Assembly: GCF_004087835.1 (NCBI RefSeq)
Contig: NZ_CP035119.1
Span: forward strand, 2,480,001 to 2,544,000
Length of the DNA: 64,000 nt
DNA from: Halorussus pelagicus
GTDB taxonomy: Archaea > Halobacteriota > Halobacteria > Halobacteriales > Haladaptataceae
Direction: 5' to 3'
Within the stretch, counting starts at the first letter, position 1. Every line of letters begins with the position of its first letter. The position numbers and the translations under genes are program-made. The notes beneath the pieces were generated by a model that had not been told where the DNA came from, made no database searches, and was given only the letters and a program-made list of their open reading frames with translations. Shown here one piece after another: positions 53,320 to 61,224 of the stretch.

Positions 53320-54810
53320 ATGGTTTCGCGGCTGGTACTGGGGTGTGGAACCGTCGGTCAGACCCTCGTGGAGGCGATAGCCGACGGCGAAAGCAACATG
53401 TTGGTCGTTGACGACGCCGAGAGCCGCGTCGATGCGCTCCGTGAGGAAGGCGTCTCGGCGACCGTCGGTGATCCGACCGACCCCGAGGCGATGCGAGAGA
53501 GCGTTGACGGGGCCGACGTGGTCGTGGTCGCCAACCGAGAACCCGAGACCAATCGGCAGGCCGCCGAACTCGCGGTCGAGTTGTTCCCCGAGGCGTACGT
53601 CATCGGCTACCTCGGCGAGGGGTGTGGTCCCGGCCAGCGCGAGCGTATCGAGACGCTCTCGGACCACGTCATCGACCCGACGCAGGCGTTGGTCGAACAG
53701 GTGCTGGCGGTCACGCTCGGCGAGTACGCGATTCGGACCGTCAACCTCCGGCGGACGATTCGGCGAATCGACGGTACCTTGGCGGTGTTCATGCACGACA
53801 ACCCGGACCCCGACGCCATCGCCAGCGCCGTCGCGCTGTGTCGGGTCGCCGAGGCGGTCGGTACCGAGGCGGTTCCCTGCTACTTCGGCGACATTTCCCA
53901 TCAGGAGAACCGGGCCTTCGTCAACCTGCTGGAGTTGGACCTCCGGAACTTCGCGGCCGACGAGGCGGTCGATCCCGAGGAGTTCGCCGGTATCGCGCTG
54001 GTCGATCACTCCCGGCCGGGCGTCAACGACCAACTGCCCGAAGACACCGCCATCGACATCGTCGTCGATCACCACCCACCCAAAGAGCCGCCGGAAGCCG
54101 AGTTCGTGGACCTCCGAAGCGACGTGGGCGCGACCTCGACCCTGCTTGCCGAACACATCCAGCGCCTCGGTATCGACTTCTCGGAAGACGTTGCGACCGG
54201 CCTGCTGTACGGCATCCGTGTCGATACCAAGGACTTCTCGCGCGAGGTCTCGACCGCCGACTTCGAGGCGGCCTCCCACCTGCTTCCCCACGCCAACGTC
54301 GGGACGCTGGAGCGCGTCGAGAGTCCGTCGGTCAGCGCCGACACTTTCGAGACAATCTCTCGTGCTATCCGGAACCGGCGCGTCGAGGGAACGGTGCTGG
54401 CGACTTGCGTCGGGGCGCTGTCGGACCGCGACGCCCTCGCGCAGGCGGCCGACCACCTGCTCAACATGGAGTCGATAACGACGACGCTGGTCTACGGGTT
54501 CCGCGACGGCACGGTCTACGTCTCGGCGCGCGCCCGCGGCACCGACATCGACCTCGGCGGGACGCTCCGGTCGGCGTTCGGCCAGATCGGAAGCGCGGGC
54601 GGCCACGCCGACATGGCTGGTGCCCAGATTCCGCTCGGCCTGCTCGGCGAGGTCGAAGACGAGGAGGAGGCGTCGCTGACAAGCGTCGTCAGCGAGGTCA
54701 TCACCGACCGCTTCTTCGAGACGATTCAGTCGCTACCGGAGGACGACGGCGAGTACGCTCCCGGCGGTGAGGCGAACTTCGAGGCGACGGTCGTGGACCC
54801 CGAGAACTGA
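53320..54810 (+). CDS. TrkA-N/DHH-DHHA1 fusion phosphoesterase
   Basis: 496 residues. Residues 1-125 are a TrkA-N (RCK) domain with MVSRLVLGCGTVGQTLVEAI and ADVVVVANREPE. A DHH domain follows (LAVFMHDNPDPDAIASAVAL, IALVDHSRPG, IVVDHHPPKEPP) and then a DHHA1 domain with GGHADMAGAQIP. Both catalytic Asp/His sets are complete. Such fusions could hydrolyse cyclic or linear dinucleotides under control of a nucleotide or c-di-AMP-sensing RCK domain. Haloferax makes c-di-AMP, so a second-messenger role is plausible but inferred. Confidence 0.9.
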   Translation: MVSRLVLGCGTVGQTLVEAIADGESNMLVVDDAESRVDALREEGVSATVGDPTDPEAMRESVDGADVVVVANREPETNRQAAELAVELFPEAYVIGYLGEGCGPGQRERIETLSDHVIDPTQALVEQVLAVTLGEYAIRTVNLRRTIRRIDGTLAVFMHDNPDPDAIASAVALCRVAEAVGTEAVPCYFGDISHQENRAFVNLLELDLRNFAADEAVDPEEFAGIALVDHSRPGVNDQLPEDTAIDIVVDHHPPKEPPEAEFVDLRSDVGATSTLLAEHIQRLGIDFSEDVATGLLYGIRVDTKDFSREVSTADFEAASHLLPHANVGTLERVESPSVSADTFETISRAIRNRRVEGTVLATCVGALSDRDALAQAADHLLNMESITTTLVYGFRDGTVYVSARARGTDIDLGGTLRSAFGQIGSAGGHADMAGAQIPLGLLGEVEDEEEASLTSVVSEVITDRFFETIQSLPEDDGEYAPGGEANFEATVVDPEN

Positions 54811-54932
54811 CGGTCAGGTCATCTCAAGCGCGCCGATGCGCGCGCAGGCGAGCATGGCGACCAGAAACTTTGTCGGAGACGGAGTCGTCGCGGCACGGTC
54901 GGCGGCGACGTGGCCACGATAGTTCCGCGAGT

Positions 54933-55151
54933 TCAGTTCAGCGTCTCGACTTCGTCGGTCAGGTCCTCCGCCCCGTCCACCGGCCCTCTGACGAACAGAC
55001 CGTGGGCGATGAGCAGGGCCGCGGCCACGCCCGCGAGGGTGACTGCGGTCGGGAGCGCGAGCGGCGTCAAGACGCCGATTCCGGTCCCCACCGCCATCGT
55101 GGCGAAGATGGCGACCAGAACGAGGTCGTAGTACTGGACGGTGTAGCTCAT
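54933..55151 (-). CDS. Small two-helix membrane protein
   Basis: 72 residues from ATG 55151. Two hydrophobic helices (LVLVAIFATMAVGTGIGVLT and LPTAVTLAGVAAALLIAHGL) and an acidic C-terminus (DLTDEVETLN). Similar short proteins occur across haloarchaea but I cannot name a family. It may be accessory to a membrane complex; nothing in the context decides this. Confidence 0.65.
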   Translation of the reverse strand: MSYTVQYYDLVLVAIFATMAVGTGIGVLTPLALPTAVTLAGVAAALLIAHGLFVRGPVDGAEDLTDEVETLN

Positions 55152-55189
55152 AGAGAAGCTAACGCGATACTCTTGGAAGAACATTGTGC

Positions 55190-55609
55190 TTAGCGTGGGC
55201 AGGCTCTTTCCGACTGAGTTAGGATCACTCCCTTGCCGTCGTCTTGTATACGGACGACGACGCTCAAACAGTCGCTTTCTTCCGGATTTTCGAGCGTTCG
55301 TTGTCGCCACGGACCATCGTCTATTTTTATGGCGACAGTGTGTTTCCCAGAGTCTTTTTCCCAGCCATCGGATAAGACGTAACCGCCTGTAACTTCGTCT
55401 TTCTGTGCACTCGCGGTCCGTTGGTCAGCAAAAATGACTGAATCTTCCCGAAGAAGGACGATACTCACTTCGTGCCGTTTTTCATTGGAATTTATAACTC
55501 TGATAAATTCAATATTTGTTCTAGAATTATGTTCCATGAATGAAGTACAACCGCTAAGCGCGAGACTACCTGCGAAAGTCGTGGTGAGAAATCTCCTCCT
55601 TGTTTTCAT
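55190..55609 (-). CDS. Tat lipoprotein of unknown function
   Basis: 139 residues from ATG 55609. Signal RRRFLTTTFAGSLALSGC has a Tat motif and lipobox. The mature part is beta-rich (EVSIVLLREDSVIFADQRTA, HTVAIKIDDGPW) and contains Cys pairs near the end. Codon use is more AT-rich than neighbours, suggesting acquisition with the adjacent amidase. A TATA-like TTATTTTAA lies about 28 nt upstream. Family not recognised. Confidence 0.75.
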   Translation of the reverse strand: MKTRRRFLTTTFAGSLALSGCTSFMEHNSRTNIEFIRVINSNEKRHEVSIVLLREDSVIFADQRTASAQKDEVTGGYVLSDGWEKDSGKHTVAIKIDDGPWRQRTLENPEESDCLSVVVRIQDDGKGVILTQSERACPR

Positions 55610-55688
55610 CAATATACAGCTTCCTTCTTTCACTTCTTAAAATAAATGATGTTTAAATATGAGCTGGGAAACGGTCGTCAATTTGGAA

Positions 55689-56297
55689 TTAGGAATGGTT
55701 GACGAGGTCGATGAAGTAGTCCCAGTCCCAGTTGTCGCCGGGGTCGGTGTGGGAACTGCCGGGAACTTGGTCGTGGCCGATGATGCCGCCCGTCTCGTTG
55801 TCTCCCGCGTTAGTAGGCACGTAGGTGGCGCGCTGTTTCGGGATGCCGTACTGCTCGCAGAGGTAGGCGACGAGGTCGGCCGACTTCTGGAGTTGGGCGT
55901 CCTCGTAGGTGCCGCTGACGTAGCCGCCGTGTTCGATGCCGACGGAGGACTGGTTGTAGCTCCAGTCGCCCGCGTGCCAGCCGACGTTGACCTCCGAGAG
56001 GCTCTGGTAGAGGTAGCCGTCTTCGGCGACGGTGAAGTGGGCGCTCACGTTGGCGTCGGGGTTCTGGAACCAGCTAACCGCACCGCTGGCCGACCCTTGG
56101 ACCGTGTGAATGATGATCCAGTCGATCTCGGCTCCACCGCGGTTCGCACTCGTGTAGTTGCTGGAGTCGGCTGGCACCCACTCGACATCCGGCATGTCCG
56201 CCGCCGCGATTCCCGAGAGGGCACTCGCGCCAGCGAGACCGGCCGTGCTTGCCGCACCGAGCTTCTTGAGGAAGTTTCTTCTGGAACTCATGCGCAT
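55689..56297 (-). CDS. Tat-exported N-acetylmuramoyl-L-alanine amidase (Amidase_2 domain)
   Basis: 202 residues. Signal SSRRNFLKKLGAASTAGLAG directs Tat export; no lipobox, so it is probably released. The amidase fold shows a zinc histidine in DWIIIHTVQG, the GWHAGDWSYN region, GIEHGGYVSG, and IIGHDQVPGSSHTDPGDN with the second His and the Asp. This enzyme class cuts between the sugar and peptide of bacterial peptidoglycan, which archaea do not have. A role against bacterial neighbours is therefore likely. TATA-like TTATATTA lies 26-32 nt before the two possible ATGs (56297, 56291). Confidence 0.88.
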   Translation of the reverse strand: MRMSSRRNFLKKLGAASTAGLAGASALSGIAAADMPDVEWVPADSSNYTSANRGGAEIDWIIIHTVQGSASGAVSWFQNPDANVSAHFTVAEDGYLYQSLSEVNVGWHAGDWSYNQSSVGIEHGGYVSGTYEDAQLQKSADLVAYLCEQYGIPKQRATYVPTNAGDNETGGIIGHDQVPGSSHTDPGDNWDWDYFIDLVNHS

Positions 56298-56398
56298 GAG
56301 AATAAGTGCAGCGACGAGTAATATAATTTTTTGATTTCTGAGTTAGAAATGAAATTGGTGCAGAGAAACGCCGCCAAGTCCCCACGGTCTCGTCCGAG

Positions 56399-58099
56399 CT
56401 ATGCGACGTTAACCGTCTCCTGATAGCTCCCATACTCGGTCTCGAAGACCTGCATGATTTCGCCCATCGTCGCGTAGGCCTTCACCGCGTCGATGATGGC
56501 GGGCATCACGTTCTCGTCGGCGTCGATGGCGTCCTGTAACTCGCCGAGCGCGGACTCGACTTCCTCGTCGTCGCGCTCTTCCTTGACCTCGGCGAGGCGG
56601 TCGAGTTGGCGCTCTTGGGTCTCCTCGTCCACTTTGAGAATGTCGGGTTGGGTGTCCTCCTCGATTTCGTACTTGTTGACGCCGACGACGGTCTCCTCGC
56701 CCTCCTCGACGCGCTCTTGGTACTCGTAAGAGGCGTCCTGAATCTCGCGGTGGAAGTAGCCCCCCTCGATGCCCTCCAGCACGCCGTCGCGGACCGAGCC
56801 GTCGCCCATCTCCTTTATTTCCTCGATGTAGGCCATCGCCTTCTGCTCGGTCTCGTCGGTCAGGCTCTCGACGGCGAACGACCCGCCGAGCGGATCCGCG
56901 ATGTCGGCCGCGCCCGACTCGTCGGCGATTATCTGCTGGGTCCGGAGCGCGACCCGGACGGCCTTCTCGGAGGGCAGGGCCAGCGCCTCGTCGAAGCTGT
57001 TGGTGTGGAGACTCTGAGTGCCGCCGAGGACGCCAGCCAAGGCCTGAATCGTCACGCGGACCACGTTGTTCAGCGGCTGTTGGGCGGTCAGACTCTGGCC
57101 CGCGGTCTGGGTGTGGAACTTGAGCTGTTTGCTGGCGTCCTTCTCGGCACCGTACCACTCGCCCATCACGTTCGAGTAGATGCGCCGCGCGGCGCGGAAC
57201 TTGGCGACTTCCTCGAAGATGGAGTTGTGGGAGTTGAAGAAGAAAGACAACTGGGGCGCGAAGTCGTCCACGTCCATCCCGCGGTCGAGACAGTCCTCGA
57301 CGTAGGCGAACCCGTCCGCGAGCGTGAACGCGAGTTCCTGAATCGCAGTCGAACCGGCCTCGCGGATGTGGTAGCCCGAGATGGAGACGGGCTTGATGTT
57401 CGGGGTTTCCTCGACGGCGAACTCGATGGTGTCGGTCACGATGTCCAGCGAGGGTTCGGGCGGGATAACCCACTCCTTCTGGGCGATGAACTCCTTGAGC
57501 ATGTCGTTCTGGAGGGTCCCCCGAATCTCCTCGCGGGGGACGCCCTGCTGGTCGGCCAGCGCGATGTACATCGCGTAGATGACCGGCGCGGAGGGGTTGA
57601 TGGTAAAGGAGGTCGAGACCTCATCGAGGTCGATGCCGTCGAACAGAATCTCCATGTCCTTGAGCGTGTCCACCGCGACGCCCTCCTTGCCGACCTCGCC
57701 GTCAGAGAGGGGGTCGTCGGAGTCTTTTCCCATCAAGCTCGGCATGTCGAACGCCGTCGAAAGACCGGTCTGGCCCTCGTCGATGAGGTAGTGGAATCGC
57801 TCGTTGGTCTCCTCTGCGGTGCCGAACCCAGCGAACTGGCGCATCGTCCACGTCCGACCGCGATACATCGTCGGGTACGGCCCGCGAGTGTACGGTTCCT
57901 CGCCGGGGAAGCCCAAGTCCTCGTCGTAGTCTACGTCGGCAACGTCCTCGGGGGTGTAGAGTCGGTCAACTTCGAGGTTCGACACCGTGGCGAACCGGTC
58001 TTTCCGCTCGCCGTACGCGTCGAGTACGGGGTCTAAGGTCTCCTCTTCCCACTCCTCTTTGGCGTCGCGTATCTCCGCGAGGTCGTCGTCGTCGTACAT
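56399..58099 (-). CDS. Methylmalonyl-CoA mutase, large catalytic subunit
   Basis: 566 residues. It forms the acyl-CoA-binding barrel that isomerises methylmalonyl-CoA and succinyl-CoA with adenosylcobalamin. YTRGPYPTMYRGRTWTMRQF, GLSTAFDMPSLMGKDSDDPL and FFFNSHNSIFEEVAKFRAAR are hallmark stretches. The B12-binding small subunit is a separate gene in haloarchaea and is not in this window. TATA-like CATTATCC lies about 25 nt before the ATG. Confidence 0.96.
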   Translation of the reverse strand: MYDDDDLAEIRDAKEEWEEETLDPVLDAYGERKDRFATVSNLEVDRLYTPEDVADVDYDEDLGFPGEEPYTRGPYPTMYRGRTWTMRQFAGFGTAEETNERFHYLIDEGQTGLSTAFDMPSLMGKDSDDPLSDGEVGKEGVAVDTLKDMEILFDGIDLDEVSTSFTINPSAPVIYAMYIALADQQGVPREEIRGTLQNDMLKEFIAQKEWVIPPEPSLDIVTDTIEFAVEETPNIKPVSISGYHIREAGSTAIQELAFTLADGFAYVEDCLDRGMDVDDFAPQLSFFFNSHNSIFEEVAKFRAARRIYSNVMGEWYGAEKDASKQLKFHTQTAGQSLTAQQPLNNVVRVTIQALAGVLGGTQSLHTNSFDEALALPSEKAVRVALRTQQIIADESGAADIADPLGGSFAVESLTDETEQKAMAYIEEIKEMGDGSVRDGVLEGIEGGYFHREIQDASYEYQERVEEGEETVVGVNKYEIEEDTQPDILKVDEETQERQLDRLAEVKEERDDEEVESALGELQDAIDADENVMPAIIDAVKAYATMGEIMQVFETEYGSYQETVNVA

Positions 58100-58202
58100 G
58101 ATTGTAATAATTGCTCGAAGGATAATGAAGTTGCGTGAATTGCGCCGTCACGGACAGCGTATCCAGAATCGAACGACGAGTCGGTGCAACGAACGCCGAG
58201 GC

Positions 58203-58982
58203 TCAGTATTCTCCCAGCACGCCGCGTTCTCGCGCCTTCGTCTGGATGACCCGGAAGATACCGTAGCCGAGACCGAGATAGACGACGCCCACCGCGACGA
58301 GTAGACCGAGGTCCGCGGTCGGCATCTCCAACAGCGTCTGCTGTTCGCTCATGGCCTGTCGGAGCAGATGGCTCCCCAGCGCGAACGGCGCGAACTTGAG
58401 CGCGGCGAACTGCTCGACGGGGGCCGCGATGAGTCCGATGAACGCGAACTGCATGAGTTGGAACGCGCTCTCGATTCGCTTGTAGAGCAGGGCGAGACCA
58501 CCGAAGATGTAACCCAATCCGACCGCGGGCGCGAGCGTCAGGACGATAATCGGCGTGATGGTGAGCAGATTGAAACTCAGCGTAACGCCGGTCGTCAACA
58601 GCATCAAGACCAGTAGCGTCGTCGCAATCAGCAGACTCACGAAGACGTTCACGATGGTCTTGATGCCCACGATTCGGTCGAACCCGAGCGGCGACATGTA
58701 GAGCTGTTCGAGCGTGCCCCATTGGGCCTCCTTTGTGATGTTGCCCGCGATGGACGAGTAGGAACTCATGATGAGCATCCAGAGGAAGTAGCCGACGACG
58801 ATGCCCTCTATCGAGTTGGTGATGGCCGCGCCAGCGAGTTGCTGGCCGCCGAAGAACATCACCGCGAACAGCAGGTACATGCTGACGATTTGGGAGAGCG
58901 TGTTGACGAGATACCGCTTCATCAGAATGAGCGACTTGTAGAACGAGGCGCGACTGAACAGATAGAGGTGGTGGAGACTCAT
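58203..58982 (-). CDS. ABC-2 type transporter permease
   Basis: 259 residues, six membrane segments. The intracellular EAQWGTLEQLYMSPLGFDRI loop is the conserved ABC-2 motif. It overlaps the ATPase gene by 4 nt and forms an exporter with it. Substrate unknown (lipids, drugs or polysaccharides are typical). Confidence 0.9.
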   Translation of the reverse strand: MSLHHLYLFSRASFYKSLILMKRYLVNTLSQIVSMYLLFAVMFFGGQQLAGAAITNSIEGIVVGYFLWMLIMSSYSSIAGNITKEAQWGTLEQLYMSPLGFDRIVGIKTIVNVFVSLLIATTLLVLMLLTTGVTLSFNLLTITPIIVLTLAPAVGLGYIFGGLALLYKRIESAFQLMQFAFIGLIAAPVEQFAALKFAPFALGSHLLRQAMSEQQTLLEMPTADLGLLVAVGVVYLGLGYGIFRVIQTKARERGVLGEY

Positions 58983-60022
58983 GCGCGGCCCTCCACTATC
59001 CGGGCCGCGTCCTCGGTCTCGCTCTCCTCTTTGTCTTCGGTCTCGTCTTCGTCCTCGTTTCCGCCGGTCACTTCGAGGAACACGTCTTCGAGGTCGGGTT
59101 GGACGACCGACACTGACCGAGGCGTCAGGTCGAACTCCGCTAAGGTCCCCATCAGGTCGTGGATTCGCTCGCGGTCGTCCAGCGACACCTCACAGACCGT
59201 CCAGTCGCCGCGCTCGCGCCACTCGTTCACGTCGAAGTCGCGTTCGAGCGCCTGTCGGGCCGTCGTCGAAACCGCCTCCTCGACGATGACTTCGTAGGCC
59301 TGCGTCTGGAACAGTTCCACTAACTCGGTCACGTCTTCGTCGGTGACGACCTCGCCCTCGTCCATGATGATGATACGGTCACAGAGGTCCTGCATCACGT
59401 CCATGTCGTGGCTACTCAGGATGACCGTCCGGTTCTCCTGCGTGACGAGGCGTTCGAGTTCCTGTCGGAGGTCGTGAGAGGCCTCCACGTCGAGACCGAG
59501 CGTCGGTTCGTCCAGAAAGAGAACGGGCGTTTCGCGGACGAGCGCGCAGGCGAGGGCGGTCTTCTGCTTCATGCCCCGCGAGAGGTCTTTGACCACCTCG
59601 TCGGCTTTGTGGTCGATGTTCAGCAGTTCCATCAACTCCTCGTGTTCCTCGCGGTGGTCCCGCGGGTCGATGCCCTGCAGGGACGAGAAAAAGGAGAGGT
59701 TCTCCTGTACCGTCAGTCGCCAGTAGACGTTTCGCGCGCCTTCGAGGACGGCACTCACTTTCTCGTACATCTTGCCGCCGCCCTCGTGGACGTTCACGCC
59801 ATCAACTTCCACCTCGCCTTCGTCCGGCAGGACGACGCCGAGGATGGACTTGATAGTTGAGGTTTTTCCGGCCCCGTTGGGTCCCAGAAGACCGACGACG
59901 GACCCTCTCTCGACCGAAAAGGAAACGTCGTCAACCGCGACGACACTGCCGTCGCCGTACGTCTTTCGCAGGTCCTCGACCGAGAGGACCGTCTGTTTCT
60001 GTCTCTGTTCCGGTGAATCCAT
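58979..60022 (-). CDS. ABC transporter ATP-binding protein (exporter)
   Basis: 347 residues from ATG 60022. Walker A GLLGPNGAGKTSTIKSI, Q-loop, signature DLSRGMKQKTALACALV and Walker B VLFLDEPTLGLDVEASHD. The signature is SRG rather than SGG. An extra C-terminal region (about residues 230-347) ends in a long acidic stretch (EDETEDKEESETEDA). It energises the ABC-2 permease. TATA-like AATTTTACAC lies about 28 nt upstream. The 60032-60232 gap has no gene; it holds a weak AGGCA/TGCCT hairpin near 60147. Confidence 0.92.
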   Translation of the reverse strand: MDSPEQRQKQTVLSVEDLRKTYGDGSVVAVDDVSFSVERGSVVGLLGPNGAGKTSTIKSILGVVLPDEGEVEVDGVNVHEGGGKMYEKVSAVLEGARNVYWRLTVQENLSFFSSLQGIDPRDHREEHEELMELLNIDHKADEVVKDLSRGMKQKTALACALVRETPVLFLDEPTLGLDVEASHDLRQELERLVTQENRTVILSSHDMDVMQDLCDRIIIMDEGEVVTDEDVTELVELFQTQAYEVIVEEAVSTTARQALERDFDVNEWRERGDWTVCEVSLDDRERIHDLMGTLAEFDLTPRSVSVVQPDLEDVFLEVTGGNEDEDETEDKEESETEDAARIVEGRA

Positions 60023-60232
60023 GCTTGTCAAAAGTAATCAATGGTGTGTAAAATTTTCTATCTCGATTTTTACTTGTCTTCGGCAAGCCGCGGGTTCGAT
60101 ATCGCTGCGGTCGGTACTCGCCATTTCGGAATACGAAACCCACGCAGAGGCATGCTAACTGCCTGCACGCCGCCGAAACGTGTTCGAGAGGAGACCGAGA
60201 CGACCGTCGAAAGAGCGCTCGGGCGAGCGCGA

Positions 60233-61060
60233 CTACTGCAATCGCTTCGTGGTCTCTACGAGCGGGTGGCGAGCGTAGTCCACGACTTTCACGTCGCCCA
60301 GACTGCCTAAACCCTCCTTCTCGGCAGTCTTGGCCATCCCGAGTTCCACGTCCTCGTCCACGAGGATAACGTAGGCGTCCATCGTGTCGAGGTCGATTCT
60401 GTCGGCGGCCATCACCCGATGGTGGCCGTCGGCCAGCAGGAAGTCGCCGTCGTCGCTGTTGGGCGCGCAGTCGATGACGACGAGCGGTTCGGCCAGTCCG
60501 CGTTCGAGTTCGTAGCTCCGTCCCTCCAACTCGTCGGCGTAGACTTTCCCCTGCGTCGGGGTGAGTTCGTCCAGCGGAACGTCTCGCCGGGTCTGCTCGA
60601 CCTCGGTGTCGTGGATGGATTCGAGCGTGCGCATGAGTTTCCCGACCTTCTCGGGCGTCGCGCGCTCGATTTGGGACCGAATCACATCCGTGTTCGAGAT
60701 GATGCCCACGAGGTTGCCCGCATCGTCAACGACGGGCAACTTCTGGATGCCCGACCGAAGGATGACGCGCGCGGCGTCGTTCACGTCCATGTCGGGGTGG
60801 GCGACGATGAGGTCTTGGCTCATCACCTTGAAAATCGGCTCTTCGCTGTCGGCCAACAGGAGGTCGCGGGCGCTGACGAATCCCTCGACCCGTCGGCCGT
60901 CACAGACCGGATAGCCGTTGTGTTCGTCGCTCTCGGCGATTTGATGCGACACCTGCTCGACGGTGGCGTCGGGCGACACCGTCACGACATCGCGGGTCAT
61001 GTAGTCTTTGACTTTCGCCTTGCCGCCGGTCGTCCCGCCGTCCGCTGCCGCCACGTCCAT
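60233..61060 (-). CDS. CBS-pair and ParB/Srx-like domain protein
   Basis: 275 residues. N-terminal CBS pair (about 18-130: VKDYMTRDVVTVSPDATVEQ, QKLPVVDDAGNLVGIIS) would bind adenine nucleotides or SAM. The C-terminal ParB/sulfiredoxin-like fold has DVPLDELTPTQGKVYADE and FLLADGHHRVMAADRIDL. The archaeal free serine kinase SerK shares this fold and a DGHHR motif, so a kinase or ATPase activity rather than partitioning is possible. No ParA-like gene is adjacent. Confidence 0.82.
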   Translation of the reverse strand: MDVAAADGGTTGGKAKVKDYMTRDVVTVSPDATVEQVSHQIAESDEHNGYPVCDGRRVEGFVSARDLLLADSEEPIFKVMSQDLIVAHPDMDVNDAARVILRSGIQKLPVVDDAGNLVGIISNTDVIRSQIERATPEKVGKLMRTLESIHDTEVEQTRRDVPLDELTPTQGKVYADELEGRSYELERGLAEPLVVIDCAPNSDDGDFLLADGHHRVMAADRIDLDTMDAYVILVDEDVELGMAKTAEKEGLGSLGDVKVVDYARHPLVETTKRLQ

Positions 61061-61197
61061 GCGTCCAACGACGCACCGGTCGGTGAAAAGGGTTCGCGGT
61101 TCGCCCCCGCTCGGAGCGGTGACCGGTCGGAGTTTGGAACGGTCTGGCGAGCGAGAGCCAACGGAGACGCCGTAGATTTACCACCACCATAACGTAT

Positions 61198-61219
61198 TTC
61201 GTGAAAGTTCGTGAACTTT
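61198..61219 (+). promoter_or_regulatory. Palindromic operator upstream of the acyl-CoA synthetase
   Basis: AAAGTTC-GT-GAACTTT (61204-61219) is a perfect palindrome ending 5 nt before ATG 61225. TTCGTGAA occurs at 61198-61205 and 61208-61215, one helical turn apart. A TATA-like CATAACGTATTTC precedes it. The geometry is that of a repressor covering the transcription start. Confidence 0.55.
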
Positions 61220-61224
61220 AGAGC

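Noticed and set aside
55659-56321. 220-residue plus-strand frame opposite the amidase
   Set aside because: Val/Gly-rich shadow of the amidase; the minus strand carries the Tat signal and zinc residues.
60041-60310. 89-residue plus-strand frame between ABC ATPase and CBS-ParB genes
   Set aside because: No start context, overlaps the end of the CBS-ParB gene and has no recognisable feature.
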